22,588 bases of DNA from a virus, in the IMG/VR virus record IMGVR_UViG_3300009082_000063, positions 1 to 22,588 of that record; one strand, written 5' to 3'. Shown piece by piece: positions 6,260 through 13,893 of this stretch. The notes below the pieces were generated by a model. The model ran no database searches and was not told the origin of the DNA. It worked only from the letters and a program-made list of their open reading frames with translations. The translations under genes were made by a program, and so were the position numbers. Position 1 is the stretch's first letter. Every line of letters starts with the position of its first letter.

Positions 6260-7069
6260 ATGTCGGATACCCTCCCTCCTGTTCCAGACAAGGCCGAGCG
6301 TGCTCAGCGGCGAGTGAAGCCGGTGAGCCGAAAGCTCGATAAGTTTGAACGTCTCCGGTCGCTCCGGTGCTTCGAGGACGTGAACGAGATGATCACTACG
6401 GGGTGGCCCCTCGCAGAGATCGCCAAGTACGTTCAGAAGACGAAGCACGAGTACACGGACGTCGAAGAGCTGTCCCTCATCTACATCCTTCAGTCGTATC
6501 GGAGGTCTCTACCTCCGACTACGCTGATGTCTCGCAGGCTTCCGCACGTGTTCCAGAAGGCAAGTCAAGAGGTACGTGATGGGCTCGACGTGCTGGCTGA
6601 GATGAGCAAGCTGTACGAGATCCAGATGAAGCGTGTCGAGATCGACTTCACCTTGGAGAGGGCCGCGAAGAAACTGATCCCGTCCATGACTCAAGAGGTC
6701 AAGGAAGCTCGGAGTCTTCTGGAGGGCATCCAGAAGATGAAGATGGATCTGGGGCTCGACGAGAGGCACTTGGGAACCTTGCAGTTGGACTCTGGAGCTT
6801 CTGACGAGGTTGTGACCAGGTACGGCAAGAGTTCGGTTCGTCGTGTGTTGGATGATCCGCAGGCGAGTAGGAAGGTGCTCAGCTTGGCTGAGAGATTCGT
6901 TCAGATTTCGCAAGCCAGGGACGAGTACGAAGAAGAGGACGAAGGAGCCCTGTTACTTGATGACGGCGATGACGGCGATGAACCTGCTACGTTTGATGTC
7001 GCCAAGATGGAGTCCGAGTACGAAGATGCTGCTGAAGACGATGAGAATGATGCCGAGGATGACTCGTGA
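6260..7069 (+). CDS. Putative terminase small subunit-like HTH protein
   Basis: ATG 6260 is preferred, giving 269 residues. The frame is open back to 6179, but that part lies over the polymerase end. The ribosome site is weak (GGTGGTG), and GTG 6239 is an alternative. Near the N-terminus, EMITTGWPLAEIAKYVQ reads as a helix-turn-helix. It is followed by a long helical, coiled-coil-like middle containing VEIDFTLERAAKKL, and a very acidic C-terminus rich in Asp and Glu from about residue 220. Its GTGA overlap with the terminase large subunit and the HTH-plus-oligomerisation layout suggest a small terminase that recognises packaging DNA. That call rests on position and shape, not a direct family match. 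A transcription regulator is the main alternative. Confidence 0.5.
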   Translation: MSDTLPPVPDKAERAQRRVKPVSRKLDKFERLRSLRCFEDVNEMITTGWPLAEIAKYVQKTKHEYTDVEELSLIYILQSYRRSLPPTTLMSRRLPHVFQKASQEVRDGLDVLAEMSKLYEIQMKRVEIDFTLERAAKKLIPSMTQEVKEARSLLEGIQKMKMDLGLDERHLGTLQLDSGASDEVVTRYGKSSVRRVLDDPQASRKVLSLAERFVQISQARDEYEEEDEGALLLDDGDDGDEPATFDVAKMESEYEDAAEDDENDAEDDS

Positions 7070-10000
7070 TCAGGCATCAAAACGGTAGGGCGCACAGCAC
7101 GCGCAGCAAGGAGGACTTGCTCGCCGAGCTTCAGAGAGACATCAGCAAGCTGAATCCGGACGAGCTGGAGACCTTCAAGCTACTGATGGAGGAGCTTCAG
7201 CAACCGTCCATTCCGAAGGGGGAGCGAATCCTCGATGTTTTGTCGGATGCGGAATACGAGCGCATTCCGGTCGACATCGAGACCTTCATCAAGGATGAGT
7301 ACTACCTCGGAAAGACGTGCGCTGGCATCTACCCCAAGTGGTTGGAGGCGTTGATTGAGCTGTTCTCCGGGGGCTACAACGAGTGCATCTTCACCGGAGC
7401 TATCGGTACAGGCAAGACGTTCGCGGCATCGATTGGGGCTTGTAGGATCCTGTACGAGCTTTCGTGCTTGCGGGATCCCTGCAAGACGTTCGGTCTTGCC
7501 CCTGGATCGACTATCAGCATTGCGAACATGTCTGTCAACGAGCTGCTCGCGCGAAAGGTCGTGTTCGAGAATCTCGGTGCCAAGATCAAAGCGAGCCCCT
7601 ACTTCTCGGAGCACTTCAAAGCGGAGGACACGCAGAAGGAGATGCGTTTCCCGAAGGGCATTTGGTTGACTGCCCGAGCCACGACTGACCACTCCGTGCT
7701 TGGTATGAACCTGATCTCGGCGATCTTGGACGAGACCAACTTCATGGCGCGCAACGAGGGCAAGAAGACTTCAGACGGTCGGCGATACGGGATGGTGGAC
7801 CAGGCCGAGACCCTCTACACGTCCATGAAGCGCCGGATGAAGTCCCGCTTCGAGAAGAATGGCAAGCTCCCAGGGATGCTCTTCGTGGTGTCGTCGAAGC
7901 AGACCAATGACGACTTCACAGCACGTCGGATTACGGAGTCTCTGAACGACCCCTCCGTGCTCGTGCGTGACTTCTCTCTGTGGGACGTGAAGCCGTCGCA
8001 CTACTCGGACAAGAAGTTCTTCGTGCTGTGTGGCAACGAATCGGTGCCGAGCCGCGTGCTCGATCCAGGGGAGGAGTCTCGCTACGATGGGGAGCTGCTA
8101 CCCGAGAGCTGCGTACTCATCGAGGTGCCCGAGGACTTTCGAACGGACTTCGAGTCGGATCTAGAAGGCTGTCTGACCGGGGACACTCTCATCCCTTTGT
8201 TGGATGGGACAGAGGTGCCTATCCAAGACCTGGTAGGGCGGGAGGAGTTCTGGACGTACTCCTACACCCCGGACGGGAGGTTCTGTCCGGGAAGAGGCAG
8301 CGATGCCAGGTTGACTTGGGAGAATGCGGAGTTGGTTCAGGTTACTTTGGACAACGGAGAGGTCGTCCGTTGTACATCCAATCACCCGTTCATGCTTCGT
8401 TCCGGGGAGTACACGGAGGCCGGAAAACTACAGCCTGGCGATTCTATGATGCCCTTGTACTGGCGCAGGGATAGGTACGGGTATGAGCTGATCAAGTCCA
8501 ATGTGGGTGGTAAGTGGATCCATACGCATCGGTTGGTAGCCAGGGAGGTGTTGAACGAGGGGGAAGTGTTGAGCAGTGCTTTGGTTGTCCATCATCGCAA
8601 TTTCGATCGCCTGGACAACTCTCCGTGGAACCTGGAAGTGATGACGGAAGCCGAGCATATCGCTTTGCACCAGAGGTACATGTACGAGGGGATGCTCTCT
8701 GAAGAATCGAAAGCGAGGGCTCGTGCTGGACGGGAGGCTTGGCGGAAGGCGAATCCAGAAGAAGCCAGGGCGCAGTCATTGGCGGCGTTGGAGAAGGCCA
8801 GAGAGGTGTACAATGGCGACCTGTACGATCACTCGGAAGTGGCCCGTAATGTCGGGAAAACCCACGGGTGGGGAGCCAGAGAGCCTTCTGTGGCTATTGT
8901 GGAGACTCGCAGTCGGAACGGAACCAGGAACATCACGAGGCTGAACAGATCGGATCGGAATCCGGCGCGTAAGCTTGCCAACCGGGCAGCGTCGGCGGCA
9001 CGCATGGCAGAGGCAGTTCGATCAGATCCTCGGATGCGTATAGGGCGTATCAAGGGACTGCATACACGCTGGCATACCGGGCCGTTTGAGGAATGCTCAC
9101 GTTGTCTGGAGTCCCTCCGGGAAGATGGCAACAACCATAAGGTGGTTCACGTGGAACCGGCCGGTCGGGCCGACGTGTACGACATCACAGTGGAAGGGGT
9201 ACACAATTTCGCATTGTCGGCAGGGGTGGTGGTCCACAATTCCATAAGAGACATCGCGGGCGTGGCGACTGTGTCGGTCAACCCGTACATCCAACGACGG
9301 GACAAGATCGCTGCGTCCATGCAGAATGAACGCGAGCACCCCTTCTCGGTGGCGGTCTACGACCCTTCGAGGGGAGGGACCTTCATGTGGGATCGCTTGG
9401 TTGAGACTCGGATGGTTCGAGGTCCGTCTGGTGTACGAGAGCCTGCGTGGAAGCCCTTGGTCAACCCAGACGCTCCAAGGCATGTGCACATCGACCCTTC
9501 GCTTCGAGGCGACTCGACGGGGTTCTGCATGAGCCACATCAGTGGGTACAAACAAGTCATCCGTAGAGCCGAAGACGGTCGGCAGTTTGCCGAGCGTGCG
9601 CCGGTCTACACGGTGGACCTGGTGCTTCAGATTGTTCCTCCCATCGGAGGGGAGATCGTGTTGGGAGACCTTCGACATCTGGTCTACGACTTGTCAGCCC
9701 ATGGGTTCATGGTCACGCGTGTCTCCCTCGACTCCTGGCAATCATCGGACACCATTCAGCAGCTGAAGCAGCGTGGATACCGAGCCGAGGTGGTATCGGT
9801 AGACTTGACGCCAGATCCCTACGACAACCTGAAGACGGCGTTGTACGAGGATCGGGTAGTGCTCTACAACTATCCTCCGCTCCGGAAGGAGCTGGAGACC
9901 TTGCAGGAAGATCGGCGAGGGCGGCGTAGGAAGATCGACCACCCTCCCGCTGGGTCGAAGGACGTTGCAGACGCGTTAGCAGGGTGTCTCTACACGTTGT

Positions 10001-10194
10001 CCCAGCGCTCGACGAATCAGCCGTTGCCGATGATACAGCATTCAGCGTATGCTCAAGACCCCTGGATGCCTGAGCAGCAACAAGCGGCTCTCGCAGGGAT
10101 GCTTGAAACCAAAATGAACGAAACGCTACCTCCCATCATGTTCGGGACGTCCGCAGAGGATGCTTGGATTCTTGGTGGTGGTGGGAAGCAGTGA
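7066..10194 (+). CDS. terL: Terminase large subunit precursor with in-frame intein
   Basis: GTG 7066 overlaps the upstream stop (GTGA), with GAGG at 7055-7058. The precursor is 1042 residues; removing the intein (369-725) leaves 685. The ATPase half has Walker A GAIGTGKT (111-118), Walker B ILDE with D222 and E223, and a coupling motif VVSSKQ (274-279). The nuclease half shows RNase H-fold acids D810 (HIDPS), D889 (SLDSWQSSD) and D966/D969 (KDVADAL). The enzyme pumps DNA into the prohead through the portal, encoded next, and cuts the concatemer. The intein interrupts between EG and SIRDIAG, the conserved joint between the two halves, so the enzyme should be inactive until splicing. The 12-base gap to the portal indicates one operon. 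Confidence 0.95.
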   Translation: MIRHQNGRAHSTRSKEDLLAELQRDISKLNPDELETFKLLMEELQQPSIPKGERILDVLSDAEYERIPVDIETFIKDEYYLGKTCAGIYPKWLEALIELFSGGYNECIFTGAIGTGKTFAASIGACRILYELSCLRDPCKTFGLAPGSTISIANMSVNELLARKVVFENLGAKIKASPYFSEHFKAEDTQKEMRFPKGIWLTARATTDHSVLGMNLISAILDETNFMARNEGKKTSDGRRYGMVDQAETLYTSMKRRMKSRFEKNGKLPGMLFVVSSKQTNDDFTARRITESLNDPSVLVRDFSLWDVKPSHYSDKKFFVLCGNESVPSRVLDPGEESRYDGELLPESCVLIEVPEDFRTDFESDLEGCLTGDTLIPLLDGTEVPIQDLVGREEFWTYSYTPDGRFCPGRGSDARLTWENAELVQVTLDNGEVVRCTSNHPFMLRSGEYTEAGKLQPGDSMMPLYWRRDRYGYELIKSNVGGKWIHTHRLVAREVLNEGEVLSSALVVHHRNFDRLDNSPWNLEVMTEAEHIALHQRYMYEGMLSEESKARARAGREAWRKANPEEARAQSLAALEKAREVYNGDLYDHSEVARNVGKTHGWGAREPSVAIVETRSRNGTRNITRLNRSDRNPARKLANRAASAARMAEAVRSDPRMRIGRIKGLHTRWHTGPFEECSRCLESLREDGNNHKVVHVEPAGRADVYDITVEGVHNFALSAGVVVHNSIRDIAGVATVSVNPYIQRRDKIAASMQNEREHPFSVAVYDPSRGGTFMWDRLVETRMVRGPSGVREPAWKPLVNPDAPRHVHIDPSLRGDSTGFCMSHISGYKQVIRRAEDGRQFAERAPVYTVDLVLQIVPPIGGEIVLGDLRHLVYDLSAHGFMVTRVSLDSWQSSDTIQQLKQRGYRAEVVSVDLTPDPYDNLKTALYEDRVVLYNYPPLRKELETLQEDRRGRRRKIDHPPAGSKDVADALAGCLYTLSQRSTNQPLPMIQHSAYAQDPWMPEQQQAALAGMLETKMNETLPPIMFGTSAEDAWILGGGGKQ
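8170..9240 (+). mobile_element. Intein with HNH homing endonuclease inside terL
   Basis: The 357-residue insert (precursor residues 369-725) has all expected splicing blocks. Block A begins with C369 in CLTGDTLIPLLDG. Block B carries T437-x2-H440 in CTSNHPF. Block F contains VYDITVEGVHNFAL. Block G ends in V-V-H724-N725, followed by Ser 726 as the +1 nucleophile. Between the splicing halves, HH 509-510 with N518 or N522 and H531/H535 give the pattern of an HNH endonuclease. Downstream is a basic, helical region with H666-x3-H670-x6-C677-x2-C680, a possible zinc finger for site recognition. By hand count, AGA/AGG make up 14 of 39 arginine codons here against 9 of 50 in the flanking extein, suggesting separate ancestry. 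All splicing residues are present, so it is probably active. Confidence 0.93.
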
Positions 10195-10206
10195 TGGAGA
10201 TCAAGC

Positions 10207-11994
10207 ATGGGTTGGTTTGGCAACATCGCGGGCAAGGTTCGCACTTGGTTTGACCGGGATGAGACCCTTGCTGCTCGGCAGCACGCGCGAGGAGCCACCA
10301 ACGAGAGGTTCCCTACCCAGCAACGCGAGCTTCTGTTTGGCATGGGGCAGGGGCTGCTGTCGGATTGGCTCACAGTCGATCGAGACCTGACCTCTCGTTA
10401 CACCGATTACGAAGACATGGATGACTACCCCGAGATCGGGACGGCCATCGACATCTTCGCGGATGACGCGACCCAAGTGGACAGCGTGACCAATCGGACC
10501 ATGTGGATCACCTCTTCCGACAAGCGGATTCAGGAGATCCTAGATGACGAGTTGCTCCAGAAGCGTCTGATCGTAGACGAAGAGGTGTGGGAGATTGCCC
10601 GGACCCTGGTCAAGTACGGCAATGACTTCGAGGAGGTCTTGCTCGGTCCGGATGGGGTAGTCGGATTCAACTTCCTGCCGCCAGCGACAGTGCGCCGCGT
10701 GGAAGATCAGAAGGGCACCTGTCTGGGATTTCTTCAGGACTTCAAGGAACGGTTTCACGTCACGCCGCACGACTTCCTGACCATGCTCAAGAAGCAGTCC
10801 AGCGGAGACACGAAGGCGAAAGACGATCCGAATGATCCTGCATATGGGATGGCGGCACTGGAGTCGTGGGAGGTTGTGCATTTCCGTCTACGCTCGAAGT
10901 ATCGACGAAGTGTGTACGGTTTCTCGGTTTTGGAGCCAGCTAGGTGGATCTGGAAGCGGCTGACCATCTTGGAGGACTCGGCGATCCTATTTCGTCTGAC
11001 CAAGGCGGTGGAGAGGTTTGCCTTCTACATCGAAGTCGGCGACATGCCTCCTGCCGAAGCGCTGGCCTACGTGAACCGTATACGGCAGCAGTACCGAAAG
11101 AAGAAGTACGTCAACCCAAGCACCGGCAAGCTGGAGCTGAGGTTCGACGCGCTTGCTCAAGATGAGGACTTCTTCGTTCCTTCGCGCGGCGGGCAGGAAG
11201 GCACACGCATCGACGTCGTGGGTGCTCCTCAGTGGCAGCACATGGACGACATCGAGTACTTCCGTGACAAGATGTTCAGTTCGATTAAGGTGCCCAAGTC
11301 ATACCTAGGTCAAGAGCAAGGGGTGGCTCGTGCGGTGTTGTCGAGCGAGGACGTCCGGTTCGCTAGGACAGTGCTCCGGGTTCAACGTGAGCTGAAGAAC
11401 GGATTCCGCAAGGTGTGCCGGATCCATCTGATGGCGAAGAACATCGATCCCTCGACGGTGGACTTCGAGATTTGGATGACAGTACCAAGCGCAATCTTCG
11501 AGCTGGCGCAGTTGGAAGTGCGCAATGCGCGGGCTGATCTAGCTGCGCGTATGAACGACTTCGTGTCGCTGCATTGGATCCTGAAGAACGTGTTCTCGCT
11601 TCCAGACGAGGACATCGACATAGTGATCAGAGAGCGAGGCGAAGATGCAGTTCGGGCGGCGGTTGCGCAGGGCAAGGGTGAAGCGGAGGCGCAGAAGCTC
11701 ATCGCGCAGGCGATGCCGCAGCAAGAACAGCCGATGGGGGCGGGTGAAGCGCTAGATGTTCGTATGGCAGCGATGATGGAACGGGTACGGGAACGCGCTA
11801 AATCAAGGGGGTTCCGATCTGGGGGGATCTCTAAGCAAGAGCTTCATGCTGGAGATAGACTTGCCGAACAGCGCGCTTCGGATAAACTAGATGACATTCT
11901 CCGAACGGACAGGGAGATGGCGGCTCGGATAGAGTCTATCTCCAAGCTACTGAAGGATGTTGTTGGAGCTACTCGGTCCGAGAAGAGACACTGA
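10207..11994 (+). CDS. Portal protein (T4 gp20-like)
   Basis: ATG 10207 follows a GGAGAT ribosome site. The 595-residue protein matches the T4 gp20 layout. An early YTDYEDMDDYPEIGTAID segment corresponds to the T4 stretch about monomers near the clip. A middle stretch LEDSAILFRLTKAVERFAFY is followed by the glycine-bounded turn GDMPPAEALAYV, then STGKLELR, and DIEYFRDKMFSSIKVPKSYL, all in T4 order. The dodecameric portal forms the unique vertex for DNA entry, prohead initiation and neck attachment. The C-terminal roughly 90 residues are a charged helical extension. It directly follows terL, the standard packaging pair. The assignment is firm from the sequence pattern. Confidence 0.94.
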   Translation: MGWFGNIAGKVRTWFDRDETLAARQHARGATNERFPTQQRELLFGMGQGLLSDWLTVDRDLTSRYTDYEDMDDYPEIGTAIDIFADDATQVDSVTNRTMWITSSDKRIQEILDDELLQKRLIVDEEVWEIARTLVKYGNDFEEVLLGPDGVVGFNFLPPATVRRVEDQKGTCLGFLQDFKERFHVTPHDFLTMLKKQSSGDTKAKDDPNDPAYGMAALESWEVVHFRLRSKYRRSVYGFSVLEPARWIWKRLTILEDSAILFRLTKAVERFAFYIEVGDMPPAEALAYVNRIRQQYRKKKYVNPSTGKLELRFDALAQDEDFFVPSRGGQEGTRIDVVGAPQWQHMDDIEYFRDKMFSSIKVPKSYLGQEQGVARAVLSSEDVRFARTVLRVQRELKNGFRKVCRIHLMAKNIDPSTVDFEIWMTVPSAIFELAQLEVRNARADLAARMNDFVSLHWILKNVFSLPDEDIDIVIRERGEDAVRAAVAQGKGEAEAQKLIAQAMPQQEQPMGAGEALDVRMAAMMERVRERAKSRGFRSGGISKQELHAGDRLAEQRASDKLDDILRTDREMAARIESISKLLKDVVGATRSEKRH

Positions 11995-12003
11995 CGAATC
12001 CTG

Positions 12004-12033
12004 TTGACACCTAACGCAGCCCAAAGGTACCTT
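12004..12033 (+). promoter_or_regulatory. Promoter-like sequence after the portal gene
   Basis: TTGACA at 12004-12009 and TACCTT at 12028-12033 are separated by 18 bases, in the 46-base spacer before the gene at 12041. The two boxes repeat those found at 2473-2500. The predicted start of transcription, near 12040, would fall almost on the ATG and make a leaderless message, which weakens the case. Confidence 0.25.
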
Positions 12034-12040
12034 CACTCCG

Positions 12041-12958
12041 ATGCTCCTAGATCGATTTGTCCCACCCGACGAGCTGAAGCGCGTTACCGAAGGGAGCTAC
12101 GAGAGGCTCATCGAGCAGCTCGCAGAGGAAGCCACCAAGGCGTCCCAGAGGATCTTCGGACAAGCGTGTCAGGTCAAATTGGTTTCCACCTTCCCGAATC
12201 ACGCGGTGGTGCTGGCCGAGTCCGGCGATGCGGCGCGCGTGCGATTCGAGATGTCCGGTGGCGGCGAGCCTATGATCGTGTCACACGAGCCCTACACGTT
12301 CACCAGCGTGAAGCCGAGCGATTCGAAAGCGTTCGTCGAGAGCCGCTCCAAGGAGATCGTGAACGCGCTCTTGGAAGGGGACGACAATCGGGCCTACAGT
12401 CGCGCCAGGGAGATCCTTCCGATGGTCGAGGACAAGCGGGAGATCATTTCTCCTGCCGACCTCGTCAAGCTGGTGCAGGATCACTTCGGCCGCGAGTGTG
12501 CCTGGAAGTCGGCTTACGAATCGAACCAGGGCGGCATCCACAAGGCGATCGGATCAGACCTAGGGATGATCGATCAGAATCGTATGGAAGCCAAGTTCAC
12601 CAAGCTGTACGACGGATCCATTCCTGTCGAGCAGCGTGCCGGATACGAGGGTCTCGTTCACTCGGATCTCATCCGAGTGGTCGAATCCTTCGAGAAGCTG
12701 CGGGATCGGACTGAGGCGCTGACAGAGAAGTTCACTGCGCTCGCGGCGTCTACGATCGAGAAGGAGAGGAGCCTGGGAGGGTTCGCGCTCGACTTCGAGG
12801 AAGATGTCCAGCGTGCCGCCAAGGTGCTCCGAGAGGCTGCATCCGGAGTATTCGATGTGGCAGCGCGTGGGCAGCTCCACGATGTTGCCTCCAAGGCGAT
12901 GTACCGCTACGATGTTGCGGTTCGGTACATCGAGACTGCCACTCAGGACCAAGGGTGA
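12041..12958 (+). CDS. Hypothetical prohead-region protein, 305 aa
   Basis: ATG 12041 starts a 305-residue frame; the ribosome site is modest (AAAGG about 13 bases upstream). Residues about 1-90 mix a helix (EEATKASQRIFG) with beta strands (KLVSTFPNHAVVLAESGD, ARVRFEMSGGGEPMIVSH). The rest is largely helical and charged, with predicted coiled-coil stretches such as FEKLRDRTEALTEKFTAL and FEEDVQRAAKVLREAAS. I do not recognise the family. In T4-type phages the genes between portal and protease encode internal core proteins, so a prohead core or capsid-associated role is suggested by position only. A second open frame overlapping most of this gene is Arg-rich and judged non-coding. Confidence 0.72.
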   Translation: MLLDRFVPPDELKRVTEGSYERLIEQLAEEATKASQRIFGQACQVKLVSTFPNHAVVLAESGDAARVRFEMSGGGEPMIVSHEPYTFTSVKPSDSKAFVESRSKEIVNALLEGDDNRAYSRAREILPMVEDKREIISPADLVKLVQDHFGRECAWKSAYESNQGGIHKAIGSDLGMIDQNRMEAKFTKLYDGSIPVEQRAGYEGLVHSDLIRVVESFEKLRDRTEALTEKFTALAASTIEKERSLGGFALDFEEDVQRAAKVLREAASGVFDVAARGQLHDVASKAMYRYDVAVRYIETATQDQG

Positions 12959-12962
12959 GGAC

Positions 12963-13724
12963 ATGAGCACCAAGTTCCGACTGACGACAATCGAAGAGGA
13001 CTTCCAGGCGATCGGCCTCGTCTGTGAGTCACATCAGACCAAGGTGGAACCCATCGAAGATCCCACCGAAGATGAAGACGAAGACGGCGATGAGCCGGTC
13101 GAAGAGGCTCTCAAGCTGAAGCGGCGAGCGAAGAAGAGTGCAGCGCTTCGGATGGCGTTGAAGCGCGCTAGGCGCAAGTACTACAAGCAGAACAAGGGCC
13201 AAGAGCTGGTCCGTGCTCGCAAGTATGCCAAGTCCTCGCGTGGCAAGAAACGCTCCAAGCTCCGTCTGAGCTTCTGGAAGAAGCACGCGGGCATGGCTGG
13301 CAAGCCGAATATGCGGCTAGCTGGCATGGATCGCGTCGCGAACATGGTCGAAGAAGTCGGCGGAATCTTGGACACCATCGGAGAGCGCCAGAACCGGGAG
13401 TTCGTTCGGGGTTACGCGAATATCGCGTTGATCTCCGATACCATGGCTCGTGGTTTCGAAGCGTTGGGTGATGAGATCCAAGAAGAGGAGCTGGCGGACC
13501 TCGGCAAGCGATTTGCTGAGTTGGCTGAGCAGTCCGCGAAGATCGCCGAGGCGCTGGAAGCCGAGGAAATCGAGCTGGACGAAGAGCTGGAAGCGGCGTT
13601 CAAGTCCGACATGGATGACCTCCTGTCTGGGCTAGAAATCTACGCCGACATGACAGAAGACGATGACTCCGAAGACGATGATTCCGAGGAGGAGGACCCC
13701 GAGGACGACGACTCGGGAAACTGA
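12963..13724 (+). CDS. Charged prohead-region protein with basic core and acidic tail, 253 aa
   Basis: ATG 12963 sits four bases after the previous stop and uses GGTGAGG (12953-12960) inside that gene. The protein is strongly segmented. After an acidic patch (DPTEDEDEDGDEP) comes a Lys/Arg-rich block of about 70 residues (RRAKKSAALRMALKRARRKY and following). A helical middle follows with EEVGGILDTIGERQN and repeated Glu/Ala helices, and then a C-terminal acidic tail of repeating Asp-Asp-Asp-Ser-Glu units. No family is recognised. Alternating charge and its place directly before the protease-scaffold gene suggest an internal head core or DNA-associated protein that the protease might trim. This is inference. 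Frame extension upstream of 12963 lies within the previous gene. Confidence 0.72.
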   Translation: MSTKFRLTTIEEDFQAIGLVCESHQTKVEPIEDPTEDEDEDGDEPVEEALKLKRRAKKSAALRMALKRARRKYYKQNKGQELVRARKYAKSSRGKKRSKLRLSFWKKHAGMAGKPNMRLAGMDRVANMVEEVGGILDTIGERQNREFVRGYANIALISDTMARGFEALGDEIQEEELADLGKRFAELAEQSAKIAEALEAEEIELDEELEAAFKSDMDDLLSGLEIYADMTEDDDSEDDDSEEEDPEDDDSGN

Positions 13725-13725
13725 C

Positions 13726-13746
13726 GGAGGCGTGGAGGCGTAGGAG
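13726..13746 (+). repeat. Tandem GGAGGCGT units with further AGGAG
   Basis: GGAGGCGT occurs twice back to back (13726-13733 and 13734-13741), followed directly by AGGAG. All three resemble Shine-Dalgarno sequences, but no reasonable reading frame starts within range. They open the longest spacer in the window (13725-13893). In the rest of it only a second copy of GGAGATCG and a 4-bp hairpin (TGGG/CCCA) were seen. The role is unknown; a translation or leader element for the protease-scaffold gene is possible. Confidence 0.4.
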
Positions 13747-13893
13747 ATCGGCGTATCGTAGTGGTAGACTGGAGATCGTAGGCTGGGAAGGTAACCCATT
13801 CAAACGTAAAACCAGGAAGACCAAGAAGTCGGTACTCCAATCCCCCCTCGCCAACACCCCTTTTCGTGGTAACTTCAGGTGGCGGAAACACTG

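Noticed and set aside
12004-12714. A 236-codon + strand frame overlapping the 305-residue prohead-region gene
   Set aside because: The translation is Arg/Gly/Ser-rich and low in hydrophobic cores, as expected for an off-frame reading. The frame at 12041 has normal composition.
13741-13830. tRNA-like string (TAGTGGTAGA resembling a D-loop, TTCAAAC resembling a T-loop)
   Set aside because: No acceptor stem or anticodon arm can be paired around it; only a 4-bp hairpin is available.
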